From: Streptomyces termitum
GTDB taxonomy: Bacteria > Actinomycetota > Actinomycetes > Streptomycetales > Streptomycetaceae
Assembly (NCBI RefSeq): GCF_014650175.1
Contig: NZ_BMUL01000021.1
Location: 1-64,000, forward strand
Direction of reading: 5' to 3'
DNA length: 64,000 nt
Position numbers and translations under genes: made by a program
Part shown: positions 41,091 through 50,017 of the stretch, one piece after another
Layout: every line of letters begins with the position of its first letter
Numbering within the stretch: position 1 is the first letter of the stretch
The notes under the pieces: model-generated
Databases searched by the model: none
Told to the model about the DNA's origin: nothing
What the model saw: the letters and a program-made list of their open reading frames with translations, nothing else

Positions 41091-43622
41091 TCACCGCTGG
41101 TGCGGGACGGCGCCCGGGGCCACGTGGAAGCGGGCCGCGTCCGGGAGCGGGCGGCGGTCGGCGGTCTCCAGCATGTCGCGGCGCTCGAACCACTCGGTGA
41201 GCCGGGTGCGGGCCTGGTCGTCGCGCTTGCGGAAGCGCTCGTCGGCCCGCGCCTCGGGACGGGCCTCCGCCGCGGAGATCTCGCGGAGCAGGACCCGGAT
41301 CGGCGCCGCCTCGTCCTCCGGCAGGCACAGGTCGAGGACGGAGAAGGCCGTGCCCGGCGGGAACACCACCTCCGGCTCGTCGTCCGTGCCGAGGAAGACC
41401 GAGGTGCGGCGGCCCGTGGTGGACCAGACGCCGAACTCGACCGCGCCCTCCAGCTCCGCGTCGCACGCCGGCACCGCCGCCACCGCCGCGGGCTCGACCA
41501 GGACCGCGCCCGGCGCGTACCGGTCCAGCGGGACCCGCTCCACCGGGGCCGCCAGCATGACCGCCCCGTAGTGGCCCGGCAGCCGGCGCAGCCCCGAGTC
41601 CAGGCAGCGCAGCAGCGGGGTGAGGGGGCCGGGGGCCGCCGCCCGCGCCGCCGCCGCCAGCCCCTCGCGGGTCACCAGGTCGGTGGCGTCGTCCTGGTAC
41701 AGCGCGATGGCCACCAGGTCCGGCTTGAGGCCGTCCTGCGCGAGGGAGCGCAGCGACGGCAGCCGGGACGCCAGCAGCTCCGTCTTGCTGGCCAGGATGT
41801 GGTACTTCTCCCCCAGCAGCGCCCGGAGCGCCGCCCGGTCGTCCGGCCCGCTCCTGCCGCCGGGGGCGGGAGCCGGGACGGAAGCCGCGGGGGGCACGGG
41901 CGCGGGCGCGGGGGGCTTCTGCGGCCGGGGCTCCGGGGCCGGGGGCTCTGAGACCGGAGGTTCGGGGGCCGGAGTTTCGGGGACCGGGGATTCGGAAGCC
42001 TGGGGTTCGGGGGCCGGGGGCGGGGCTTCCCCGGTCGGGGGTTCGGGAGCGGGATCCCGTACGGGGACGGGCGCGGGTACGGGTGTGGGCGCGGGTACGG
42101 GTGTGGGCGCGGGCGCCGGGGGCCGGTGGTGGAGGGAGAGTTCCTCCGCCCAGGTGCGGACCGTGTCCTCGTCGGACGCCGCGCCGTGCAGCACCAGGCC
42201 GTACGGCTCCGTCGCGCCCAGGTCCGGCAGCGCGGCCAGGATGCCGGGCAGGGCCCCGCGCAGTCCGGGCGGGAGCGGGTGCTCGCCGTCGCCCACGACC
42301 AGGACCGGGCGGGCCGGGTCGGGCCTCCTCGTGCGCGGGGCCGGGTCCGGCGTCCCGCCCGCCGGGCGCAGCCAGAGGCCCGCCGGGACGGCTTCGGCGG
42401 TCCAGTCCGCCGCGTCCGCGCACGCGTACCGGGCCGGGCCCGCCTCCTCGGGGCCGGAGAGCCGCAGCCACGCGGACGGTGCCACGCGGTGGCGGTCGGG
42501 CGAGGCGGCGAGTTCGACCAGGAGGGGCTGCCAGGTGGGCGCGCCCCGGCCGTCGAGGAAGGTGGTGGCGTGGTCGTCGGCCGTGCGCACGGGGAGGCCG
42601 ATCGCCGCCCGTACCGTACGGCCCAGGTCGTCCGCGAGCGCCGTCGCCATGGCGACGAGGTCGGCGGGGTCGGCCCACGGCGCGGCCAGTAGAAGGTGGC
42701 GCGCGCCGGCCGCGTCCGCCGGCACCCGGTCCAGGAGCTCGCCGGCGGGCAGCGCGGGGCGGGCCGGGGAGCCGACGCCCAGGAGGTAGGTGTCCGGGGC
42801 GGCGCCGATCAGCGGCTCGATCGCCCGGGGCGGGGCGCCGAGCCAGACCCCGCCGGGGACCGTACGGGTCTCTCCCCCGGACTCTTCCCCTGGCTCTTCC
42901 CCGGTCCGCTCGCCGTCGGCCCGCTCATCGTCGGTCCGCTCGGCGGCGGTCTCCCCGACGGGGGAATCGTGGAGGGGGGAATCCTGGACGGGGGACGGGT
43001 CGAAGGCGTGGGCGCCGCCCCCGGACTCCGCCCTGACGGGGACCGGCGGGGGCGGGGGCGGAAGCAGGTCCTCTTCGTGCGCCTCTTCCTGTTCCTCTTC
43101 CGGTTCCCCCGAGGCTTCCGGCTCCTCCGAGGCTTCCGGCTCCCCCGGGGCTTCCGGGAGTGCCGGGTTCCCGGGCTCCGGCAGCGGCGGCCAGCCGGGG
43201 CCCAGGTCGTACGGCTCCTCCCCCGGGGCCGCGAGCCACCAGCCGCCCGGTCCGTCGACGCTCAGGGTGCCGTCGGGTTCGACGCTGACCGTGCCGTCCG
43301 GGGCGATCACCGTGAACCGAGCCGTCCGGGCGACCGACGCCACCGGGCGCTCGCCGCCGGGCGCGGGCGCGGCGAGGCCCGAGGCGGCGAGGACCAGGCC
43401 GGTGGCGCCGCGCTCCCGGGCGAGGCCGACCAGGTCCGGCAGGGCGCCGCGCAGGACGGGGGCCGCGTCCGGGGCCGCGGCGAGGACCAGGACCGCGCCG
43501 GGCAGCGGCGGCAGCTCGTGCAGGACCGGGGCGAGGGCGGCGGCCGTCTCCTCGGAGGCGATCACCACGTGCGGGCCGACGGGATGCGTCCCCGTTCCGG
43601 TGGCGGGGGCGGGGGCGGTCAT
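41091..43622 (-). CDS. 843-aa ESX-locus protein, coupled to EccC
   Basis: The ATG overlaps the EccC stop (ATGA), so it is made with EccC. The N-terminal ~120 aa is an alpha/beta domain (HVVIASEETAAALAPVLHEL), then acidic and Pro-rich linkers (PEASGEPEEEQEEAHEED; PAPTPVPAPTPVPAPVPVR). The C-terminal ~230 residues show a pattern reminiscent of an ADP-ribosyltransferase fold: VEFGVWSTTGRRTSVF (STS-like) and EVVFPPGTAFSVLDL. A catalytic Glu pair is not convincing. It may be an ESX regulator or effector; function not known. Confidence 0.82.
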   Translation of the reverse strand: MTAPAPATGTGTHPVGPHVVIASEETAAALAPVLHELPPLPGAVLVLAAAPDAAPVLRGALPDLVGLARERGATGLVLAASGLAAPAPGGERPVASVARTARFTVIAPDGTVSVEPDGTLSVDGPGGWWLAAPGEEPYDLGPGWPPLPEPGNPALPEAPGEPEASEEPEASGEPEEEQEEAHEEDLLPPPPPPVPVRAESGGGAHAFDPSPVQDSPLHDSPVGETAAERTDDERADGERTGEEPGEESGGETRTVPGGVWLGAPPRAIEPLIGAAPDTYLLGVGSPARPALPAGELLDRVPADAAGARHLLLAAPWADPADLVAMATALADDLGRTVRAAIGLPVRTADDHATTFLDGRGAPTWQPLLVELAASPDRHRVAPSAWLRLSGPEEAGPARYACADAADWTAEAVPAGLWLRPAGGTPDPAPRTRRPDPARPVLVVGDGEHPLPPGLRGALPGILAALPDLGATEPYGLVLHGAASDEDTVRTWAEELSLHHRPPAPAPTPVPAPTPVPAPVPVRDPAPEPPTGEAPPPAPEPQASESPVPETPAPEPPVSEPPAPEPRPQKPPAPAPVPPAASVPAPAPGGRSGPDDRAALRALLGEKYHILASKTELLASRLPSLRSLAQDGLKPDLVAIALYQDDATDLVTREGLAAAARAAAPGPLTPLLRCLDSGLRRLPGHYGAVMLAAPVERVPLDRYAPGAVLVEPAAVAAVPACDAELEGAVEFGVWSTTGRRTSVFLGTDDEPEVVFPPGTAFSVLDLCLPEDEAAPIRVLLREISAAEARPEARADERFRKRDDQARTRLTEWFERRDMLETADRRPLPDAARFHVAPGAVPHQR

Positions 43623-46600
43623 CCTTCGTGTCCGTTCTGCGGGGTCCCGCCGTCGGGGTCGAGCAGCGGGGTCTGGAGCTGGACCGTGCGGCGGCGGGTG
43701 ATGTGCTGCGCGCGTCCGGTGGGCAGCACCTTCGGCTTCGTACCGCCGAAGAGGTAGCCCTCGGTGGGCGGGCAGGAGAGCAGGACGGCCGGGGTGTTGA
43801 CGTCCTGGAGCTTGCGCAGGAGCGGGTCGGACAGGCCGCGGGAGGCGCCGTTGGCGGAGCGGGCGACGATGATGTGCAGGCCGATCTCGGCGCCCTGGGC
43901 GAGGTTGTCGAGGACGGCGGCGAAGGGGTGGGACGACAGCGAGCCGTTGACGAGGTCGTAGTCGTCGACGAGGACGAAGAGTTCGGGCCCGCTCCACCAG
44001 TCGCGCCGCCGCAGCCGGTCCGGGGTGATGTCGGCGGACGGGATCCGGTTGGCGATCGCCTTGCCCGCGCCGGTGATCATCTGGCGCAGCGGGTCGGCGG
44101 AGACGGCGTAGCCGAGGCGGTACTCCTCGGGCACGGTCTCGTACATCTCGCGGCGGAAGTCGGCCAGCATGAGGCGGCCCTGGTCGGGGGTGTAGGCCCG
44201 CATGATCTGGGTCGCGATGTGCTTGAGCAGGTTGGTCTTGCCGGTCTCGCTGTCGCCGACGACGATCAGGTGCGGGTCCTGGGAGAAGTCGTGCCACAGC
44301 GGCTGGACCTCGGTGTCCTCCAGGCCGAGCGGGATGCGCAGGGAGCCGTGGGGGGCGGGGAGGTCGGCGGCGTCGAGGACGAGCGGGAGCATCCGCACCT
44401 CGGGGGCGCGGGGGCCGGTCCAGTGGTCGGCGACGACGTCGACCAGGTCGGCGACGCCCTCGCCGAGGTCGTGGGCGGTGCCGATGCCGTCCATGCGGGG
44501 CAGCGCGCACAGGAAGTGCATCTGGTCGGCGGTGATGCCGCGGCCGGGGATCTTGGGGACCTTGGCCGCCGCCCGCATGTTGACGACCGAGTCGACGGCG
44601 TCGCCCAGGCGGAGTTCGAAGCGGGTCTGGAGCTGGTCGCGGAGGGCGCCGGTGATCTCGCCCCAGCGGGTGGTGCCGACGACGAGGTGGACGCCGTAGT
44701 TGAGGCCGCGCTGGGAGATCAGGGTGAGGGGCTGGACCAGGTCCATGAACTCCTGGCGGAGGGTGTTCCAGCCGTCGATGACGAGGAACACGTCGCCGTG
44801 CCGGTCGTCGGGGAGTTCCCCGGCGGCCTTCTTGCGGCGGAAGGAGGCGATGGAGTCGATGCCGAGCTCGGCGAAGTACTTCTCGCGGCGGGTGATGACC
44901 GCGTTGACCTCGGCGATGGTGCGGATGACCCGGTCGGGGTCGTGCCGGCCGGTGACGCCGCCGACGTGCGGCAGGCCGCGCAGGCTCGACAGGGCGCCGC
45001 CGCCGAAGTCCAGGCAGTAGAACTGCACTTCGGCGGGGGTGTGGGTGAGGGCGAGCGCCGTCATCAGGGTGCGGATGAGGGTCGACTTGCCGGACTGCGG
45101 GGCGCCGGCGACGCCGATGTGGCCGTCGGCGCCGCCGAGGTCGGCGACGAGCAGGTCGCGGAGCTGCTGGAAGGGCCGGTCGACGACGCCGACGGGGACC
45201 CTGAGGGTGCCGCGGGCCTCGCCCTCGGCGGTGAAGCCGTGGTCGGGGTGGGGGCCGATCGGGGGCAGCAGTTCGTCCAGGGTGGGCGGCACGCCGAGCG
45301 GCGGCAGCCACACCTGGTAGGCGGGCGGTCCGGCGTCGGTGAGGCGCTCGGCCGCGATGTCGAGGAGGCTGCCGGTCTCCTCGGGCACCGCCTCCTCCTC
45401 CGGGTCGGGGGCGACGGGCAGCACGTGCGGGGCGACGTACTCGGTGCCGAGGGCGACGACCTGGCCCTCGATGACCGAACGGCGGGCGTTCGGGCGGCGC
45501 TTGGGCCGGTAGGTGCCGGAGACGTAGGCGGCCTTGAAGCGGCTGAGGGTGGAGATGTCGCTGCGCAGGTAGCCGTTGCCGGGCTGGGAGGGCAGCTGGT
45601 AGGCGTCGGGGACGCCGAGGACGCCCCGGGACTCCATGGCGGAGAAGGTCCGCAGGCCGATCCGGTACGACAGGTGGGACTCCAGCTGGTGCACGCGGCC
45701 CTCGTCGAGGCGCTGGGAGGCGAGCAGCAGGTGGACGCCGAGCGAGCGGCCGAGGCGGCCGATCATGACGAAGAGGTCCATGAAGTCGCGGTGGGCGGCG
45801 AGCAGTTCGGAGAACTCGTCGACGACGACGAAGAGGGTGGGCAGCGGGTCGAGCGGGGTGCCGGCGGCGCGGGCGGTCTCGTACTCCAGGAGGGAGGCGT
45901 AGTTTCCGGCGGCGCGCAGCAGTTCCTGGCGGCGGATCATCTCGCCGTGCAGGGCGTCGCGCATGCGGTCGACGAGGTCGGCCTCGTCGGCGAGGTTGGT
46001 GATGACGGCCGAGGTGTGCGGCAGGCCGTCGAGGCCGAGGAAGGTGGCGCCGCCCTTGAAGTCGACGAGGACGAAGTTGAGGATCTCCGAGGAGTGGGTG
46101 AGGGCCAGGGCGAGGACGAGGGTGCGCAGCAGCTCGGACTTGCCGGAGCCGGTGGCGCCGATGAGCATGCCGTGCGGGCCCATGCCGCCCTGGGCGGATT
46201 CCTTGATGTCGAGGTCGATGGGGGTGCCGTCGGGGCCGAGGCCGAGCGGGACCCGGAGCTTGTTCGACTGGTTGCGGCGCGCCCACTGCTCCTTGACGTC
46301 GAAGCGGTGCAGGTCGGGGATGCCGAGCAGGCCCGCCAGGTCGAAGTCGGTCTCCAGGGGTTCGCCCGCGTCGATGCTGTCGCCGAGGCGGTACGGGGCC
46401 ATGGCGGCGGCCAGCCGGGTGGCGGCGGCGGGGGTCAGGGCGTCGGGGACGCCGAGCGGGGTGACCTGGTCCTTGCGGTTGCGGTCGGCGCCGACCATCT
46501 CCAGGGTGCCGGGGGTGTCGGGGGCGCCGGTGATCCGCAGCCGGAGGGTGAGGCGGCCGTGCTTCCACTCCAGGGTGGAGCCGAGGTCGACGACGGTGGC

Positions 46601-47674
46601 GTTGCGGTAGCCGCCGAGCGCGACCCGGTGGGGGCCGGTGAGGACGGCGCCGTCGAGGACGACGACGGTGTAGGGCTCGTCGCGGCTGGGGGTGGCGTCG
46701 GGCTCGTACGGGGGCCGGGCGCCGAACTCCTCGCCGAGGAGCTGCTCCAGCTCGCCGATGCTGGCGGCGACGAGCCGCAGCGGTCCCGCGCCGTCGGTCT
46801 CGTGCGGGTGCAGGGCGTGCGGGAGCCACTTGGTCCACTCCCAGTGGGCCCGCCGGTCGGGGGCGGCGACGACGGCGACGCGCAGTTCGTCGGGGGCGTG
46901 GAAGGTGGCCATCTGGGCGAGGACGGCGCGGAGCAGGGCGCGGGCCCGGTCGTCCTCGGGGCCGCCCTCCGCGCCGTTCTCCGCGCCGGGGTCCGTACCG
47001 GTGCCGGGTTCGGTGTCCCCGGCGCGGACCAGGACGTGGGCGAAGCCTCGCAGGTGGATGGCGACGGGCTGGTCGGCGATGGAGCCGTACGCGTGGATGA
47101 AGCGGCGCAGCGCGTGGGCGCTGAGCGGTTCGAGGTCCTCGACGGGCTTGGTGGCGAGGGGGGCGAGGCGGACGGCGAGCCGCTGGGAGCCCAGCGCGAT
47201 CCGCACGTCGCTGAAGTCGGGGTGCGAGGAGCGGCGCTCCCACAGGCGGGAGGTCCGGACCAGGAAGGGGAGTTCGGCCGGGTCGGGGTGGCGCCAGGCG
47301 AGGGCCTCCTGCTGCTGGAGGATCTCCTTGCGGACCTGCCGCCGCATCTGCGCGAGGTAGCGCAGGTAGTCGCGGCGCTCGCCGGTGAGTTCCTGTTTGC
47401 GGTCGGCGTTCCCGCGCATGATCTGGGTGACGATCATGCCGATGGCGGACACGGCCATGGTGCCCATGGCGATGTACGTCATCATGCCGCCGTTGGGCCG
47501 CAGGAAGATGAAGACCATGGAGAGCGAGGACAGCGCCATCGGCACCATCGTGATGATGCTTCCCACGCCGCTCTGCTTCTCCGGCAGGCCGGGCGGCTCC
47601 TGGAGCTGGATCTCGCCGTCGGGCATCTCGGGGCCCGGCCGCCGCGGCGGGCGGTTGACTTGCACCACGCTCAA
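43619..47674 (-). CDS. eccC: Type VII secretion ATPase EccC
   Basis: The 1351-aa motor and substrate receptor of the ESX translocon. Two N-terminal transmembrane helices (ITMVPMALSSLSMVFIFL and MMTYIAMGTMAVSAIGMIV) precede three FtsK/SpoIIIE domains with Walker A motifs GATGSGKSE (~residue 508), GAPQSGKST (~860) and GDSETGKTN (~1140). TTG at 47674 gives MSVVQVNRPPRRPG, matching Streptomyces EccC starts, with GGAG 9 bases upstream. It is transcribed leftward, away from the rest of the locus, from the promoter element at 47742-47769. Confidence 0.95.
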   Translation of the reverse strand: MSVVQVNRPPRRPGPEMPDGEIQLQEPPGLPEKQSGVGSIITMVPMALSSLSMVFIFLRPNGGMMTYIAMGTMAVSAIGMIVTQIMRGNADRKQELTGERRDYLRYLAQMRRQVRKEILQQQEALAWRHPDPAELPFLVRTSRLWERRSSHPDFSDVRIALGSQRLAVRLAPLATKPVEDLEPLSAHALRRFIHAYGSIADQPVAIHLRGFAHVLVRAGDTEPGTGTDPGAENGAEGGPEDDRARALLRAVLAQMATFHAPDELRVAVVAAPDRRAHWEWTKWLPHALHPHETDGAGPLRLVAASIGELEQLLGEEFGARPPYEPDATPSRDEPYTVVVLDGAVLTGPHRVALGGYRNATVVDLGSTLEWKHGRLTLRLRITGAPDTPGTLEMVGADRNRKDQVTPLGVPDALTPAAATRLAAAMAPYRLGDSIDAGEPLETDFDLAGLLGIPDLHRFDVKEQWARRNQSNKLRVPLGLGPDGTPIDLDIKESAQGGMGPHGMLIGATGSGKSELLRTLVLALALTHSSEILNFVLVDFKGGATFLGLDGLPHTSAVITNLADEADLVDRMRDALHGEMIRRQELLRAAGNYASLLEYETARAAGTPLDPLPTLFVVVDEFSELLAAHRDFMDLFVMIGRLGRSLGVHLLLASQRLDEGRVHQLESHLSYRIGLRTFSAMESRGVLGVPDAYQLPSQPGNGYLRSDISTLSRFKAAYVSGTYRPKRRPNARRSVIEGQVVALGTEYVAPHVLPVAPDPEEEAVPEETGSLLDIAAERLTDAGPPAYQVWLPPLGVPPTLDELLPPIGPHPDHGFTAEGEARGTLRVPVGVVDRPFQQLRDLLVADLGGADGHIGVAGAPQSGKSTLIRTLMTALALTHTPAEVQFYCLDFGGGALSSLRGLPHVGGVTGRHDPDRVIRTIAEVNAVITRREKYFAELGIDSIASFRRKKAAGELPDDRHGDVFLVIDGWNTLRQEFMDLVQPLTLISQRGLNYGVHLVVGTTRWGEITGALRDQLQTRFELRLGDAVDSVVNMRAAAKVPKIPGRGITADQMHFLCALPRMDGIGTAHDLGEGVADLVDVVADHWTGPRAPEVRMLPLVLDAADLPAPHGSLRIPLGLEDTEVQPLWHDFSQDPHLIVVGDSETGKTNLLKHIATQIMRAYTPDQGRLMLADFRREMYETVPEEYRLGYAVSADPLRQMITGAGKAIANRIPSADITPDRLRRRDWWSGPELFVLVDDYDLVNGSLSSHPFAAVLDNLAQGAEIGLHIIVARSANGASRGLSDPLLRKLQDVNTPAVLLSCPPTEGYLFGGTKPKVLPTGRAQHITRRRTVQLQTPLLDPDGGTPQNGHEG

Positions 47675-47741
47675 CGAACAACGCTCCTCACGCCTGGCGC
47701 ACGCCGGGCGGCCGACTTCGTGCGGTTTCCTCGTCAGTCGG

Positions 47742-47769
47742 GAACGGACGGACGGTGCGGGACGGTTCA
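47742..47769 (-). promoter_or_regulatory. ESX promoter element 1 (eccC)
   Basis: On the minus strand: TGAAC, 18 bases, CGTTC. It ends 67 bases before the eccC start codon. The same TGAAC-N18-CGTT arrangement occurs five more times in this locus. Confidence 0.75.
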
Positions 47770-47805
47770 CCCCGGCCGCGCGGTTCCCCCCGGGTGAACG
47801 CCGGA

Positions 47806-47833
47806 TGAACCCCGACGGCGGGGAGGTCCGTTG
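47806..47833 (+). promoter_or_regulatory. ESX promoter element 2 (138-aa gene)
   Basis: TGAAC, 18 bases, CGTTG. It precedes the 138-aa gene. The distance to GTG 47995 is 161 bases, longer than for the other copies; an in-frame GTG at 47875 would be at 41 bases. Confidence 0.7.
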
Positions 47834-47994
47834 ATCCCTGCGGCAGGGAGGGAGCGGAGGATCGGGGGGAGAACGTGCGTGCGTACGGATGCCCGTCGGG
47901 TCGGCCGGGGCGCCGTCCCGGCCGGTCCGGGCGGTCGCCGGGGCGGCCGGGGCGGTGTGCGTACGCCCGCCGGGACGGCGTCGGGAGGAGAGCG

Positions 47995-48411
47995 GTGAAC
48001 GGGGCGGGCGAGGGCGCCGGGGACGGCGGCGGGCCGGGCTCCGGGGCCCGGGAGGCGTACGGGGCGGGGGTGCCGCCGCGTACGTGGCTGCCGGACGTCG
48101 GCCCGGAGGACGTGGACCCGCTGGCCGGGGCCGTGACCGGGCTGGACGTGCCGGAGGCGACGGCGACCGAGGTGACGGGCGTCCTCGTCCGGCTGCTCGG
48201 GACGACCGCCCCGGCCGGACTGCCGGATCCGGAGGCGCTGCTGATCGCGCGGGTGTTCGTGGTCGACGAGCATCCGTCGGCGGCCCGCTGGAGCGAGGAC
48301 GAGCGGCGCTCGGTGGCCGGGCTGACCGCCGCCCTGGTGGCCCGGCACGGCGAGGAGGGCGTCGAGGCGCTCGTACGGGAACTGCGGGGCGCGGGGCGCG
48401 GGGACGACTGA
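47995..48411 (+). CDS. Small ESX-locus protein (138 aa)
   Basis: Unrecognised soluble protein: glycine-rich N-terminus (VNGAGEGAGDGGGPGSGARE), then an alpha/beta part (VPEATATEVTGVLVRLLG, EALLIARVFVVDEHPSA, SVAGLTAALVARHGEEGVEA). GTG 47995 is chosen because GGGAGG precedes it and the in-frame stretch back to GTG 47875 uses rare AGG and AGA arginine codons and Arg/Gly/Pro-only sequence. It lies between the divergent eccC and the eccD operon, under its own copy of the locus promoter. Confidence 0.72.
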   Translation: MNGAGEGAGDGGGPGSGAREAYGAGVPPRTWLPDVGPEDVDPLAGAVTGLDVPEATATEVTGVLVRLLGTTAPAGLPDPEALLIARVFVVDEHPSAARWSEDERRSVAGLTAALVARHGEEGVEALVRELRGAGRGDD

Positions 48412-48499
48412 GGGACCGGGTCCCGTGCGGGCGCGGGAGGGGGCCGGGTCCCGTGCGGGCGGCGGGTGGCCGGTGGAGTGGCGTGCGGGGGCTTCCGGC

Positions 48500-48527
48500 T
48501 GAACCCGGGGGCGGGGTGCTTCCGTTC
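48500..48527 (+). promoter_or_regulatory. ESX promoter element 3 (eccD-eccB)
   Basis: TGAAC, 18 bases, CGTTC, ending 57 bases before the eccD GTG. The surrounding ~36 bases are nearly identical to element 5 (CTTCCGTTC with the same G-rich spacer). Confidence 0.8.
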
Positions 48528-48584
48528 CCCTGTCCGCCGAGGGTTTTCCGGCCTCGGCTGGACAGCGGGAAGGACACGCGGGCA

Positions 48585-49964
48585 GTGAGCGGTAGCGCGG
48601 TGGCGGGGCTGTGCCGGTTGAGGTTCCACGGGCCGCACAAGGTGGTCGAGCTCTCCGTACCGGCCGACGTCCCCCTGGCGGACCTGTTGCCGACCATCGT
48701 CGGCTATTCCGGGGACGACCTGGACGAGAAGGCCGTCGAGGCGGGCGGCTGGGTGCTCCAGCGGCTCGGCGAGGAGCCGCTCGACGAGGAGCGGACGGCG
48801 GAGGCGCTGGAGCTGCGCGACGGCGAGCGGCTCTACCTGCGGATGCGCCGCGAGGCCCTGCCGGAGGTCCACTTCGACGATGTCGTCGACGGGGTCGCGG
48901 CCGGTCTGGAGCGGCGCGGCGACGGCTGGAGCCCCGCCCTCACCCACCATCTGGCGCTCGGCGTCGCGCTGCTCGCGCTGGCGGGCGGCTTCGTGCTGCT
49001 GGCCCTGTCCGGCGGGCTCGGCCCGCTGCGGGTGGTGGCGGCGGCCGGCACCGGGGCGCTGCTGCTGCTCGGCGCGGGCAGTGCCGCGCGGGCGGTGGGC
49101 GACGCGGGGGCCGGTACGGCGCTCGGCGCGGCGGCGGTGCCCTATCTGGCGCTGGCCGGGGCGCTGCTGCCGGCCGGGGAGAGCGACCTGACGGCGGCCC
49201 GGCTGCTGGCGGGCGGTTCGGCGGCGGCGGGGGCCTCGGTCCTGGCGCTGGCGTCGGTGGCCTGCTCGGCGCCGCTCTTCCTGGGGCTGCTCGTCACCGC
49301 GGTCGCCGCGTCGGTGGCCGGGACGCTCGCGCTGGTGGGCCTGTCGCCGTCGGAGACGGCGGGGGCGCTGGCGGTGCTCGTGGTGGCCGCCGGGGCGTTC
49401 CTGCCCGGTTTCGCCTTCCGGCTGTCGGGGCTGAAGCTGCCCGCGCTGCCGCGCCGGGCGGAGGAGCTCCAGGAGGACATCGAGCCGTATCCGGCGCGGG
49501 AGGTCGTGGACCGCAGCGCGGTGGCCGACGGCTATCTGACCGCCTTCCACGTGGTGACCGGCGCCCTGTGCGCGGGCTGTCTGACGCTGATGGCGCCCGC
49601 GCCGGGCTGGGCGCCGGTGGCGCTGGCGGCCGTGCTGTCGCTGCTGCTGGTGCTGCACGTCCGCGAGGTCGGTTCCCGGTGGCAGCGGCTGGCCCTGATC
49701 GTGCCCGGCGTGTACGGGCTGGCACTGCTCGCGGCCGGGTGGGCGCTGTCGCTCGGCGCGACGGGCCGGCTGGGCCTGCTGACCGGTCTGGTGGCGGTGG
49801 CCGCGGCGCTCGCGGTCTTCTCGTGGACGGTGCCGGGGCGGCGGCTGCTGCCGTACTGGGGCCGGGCCGCCGACCTGCTGCACAGCGCGCTGGCGCTGAG
49901 CCTGATCCCGCTGGCGCTGGCCGAGGCCGGGGTCTTCACCTGGGTGCGCGGGCTCACCGGCTGA
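48585..49964 (+). CDS. eccD: Type VII secretion membrane channel EccD
   Basis: A 459-aa core membrane component. The N-terminal ~90 residues are the YukD-like ubiquitin fold (LCRLRFHGPHKVVELSVPAD, LPTIVGYSGDD). They are followed by 11 or so hydrophobic helices (HLALGVALLALAGGFVLLAL onward) and the conserved periplasmic/cytosolic loop ELQEDIEPYPAREVVDRS. The GTG start gives MSGSAVAGLCRLRF. eccB follows after 53 bases in the same unit. Confidence 0.93.
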   Translation: MSGSAVAGLCRLRFHGPHKVVELSVPADVPLADLLPTIVGYSGDDLDEKAVEAGGWVLQRLGEEPLDEERTAEALELRDGERLYLRMRREALPEVHFDDVVDGVAAGLERRGDGWSPALTHHLALGVALLALAGGFVLLALSGGLGPLRVVAAAGTGALLLLGAGSAARAVGDAGAGTALGAAAVPYLALAGALLPAGESDLTAARLLAGGSAAAGASVLALASVACSAPLFLGLLVTAVAASVAGTLALVGLSPSETAGALAVLVVAAGAFLPGFAFRLSGLKLPALPRRAEELQEDIEPYPAREVVDRSAVADGYLTAFHVVTGALCAGCLTLMAPAPGWAPVALAAVLSLLLVLHVREVGSRWQRLALIVPGVYGLALLAAGWALSLGATGRLGLLTGLVAVAAALAVFSWTVPGRRLLPYWGRAADLLHSALALSLIPLALAEAGVFTWVRGLTG

Positions 49965-50017
49965 GCGCCCCGCACCGCCCCTGACGCCCGACACCCCTTC
50001 CCCCTCCAGGAGTTCAC

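Larger units (their letters stand above)
47675..47994. other. Divergent ESX control region
   Basis: 320 bases between eccC and the 138-aa gene. It contains two back-to-back copies of the locus promoter element (47742-47769 leftward, 47806-47833 rightward). These elements also create an inverted repeat GTTCACCC / GGGTGAAC (47765-47772 and 47792-47799). The remainder is G-rich sequence with rare AGG/AGA codons and no convincing gene. Confidence 0.7.

Noticed and set aside
41091..47681. One very long minus-strand frame joining eccC and the 843-aa gene
   Set aside because: The upper part is out of frame with eccC, whose Walker motifs are in another frame. The real arrangement is two genes with an ATGA overlap.
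47875..47994. Longer N-terminus (GTG at 47875) for the 138-aa protein
   Set aside because: The extra 40 codons are Arg/Gly/Pro-rich and include rare AGG and AGA, and a better ribosome site precedes GTG 47995. The promoter distance does favour 47875, so this is a preference, not a certainty.
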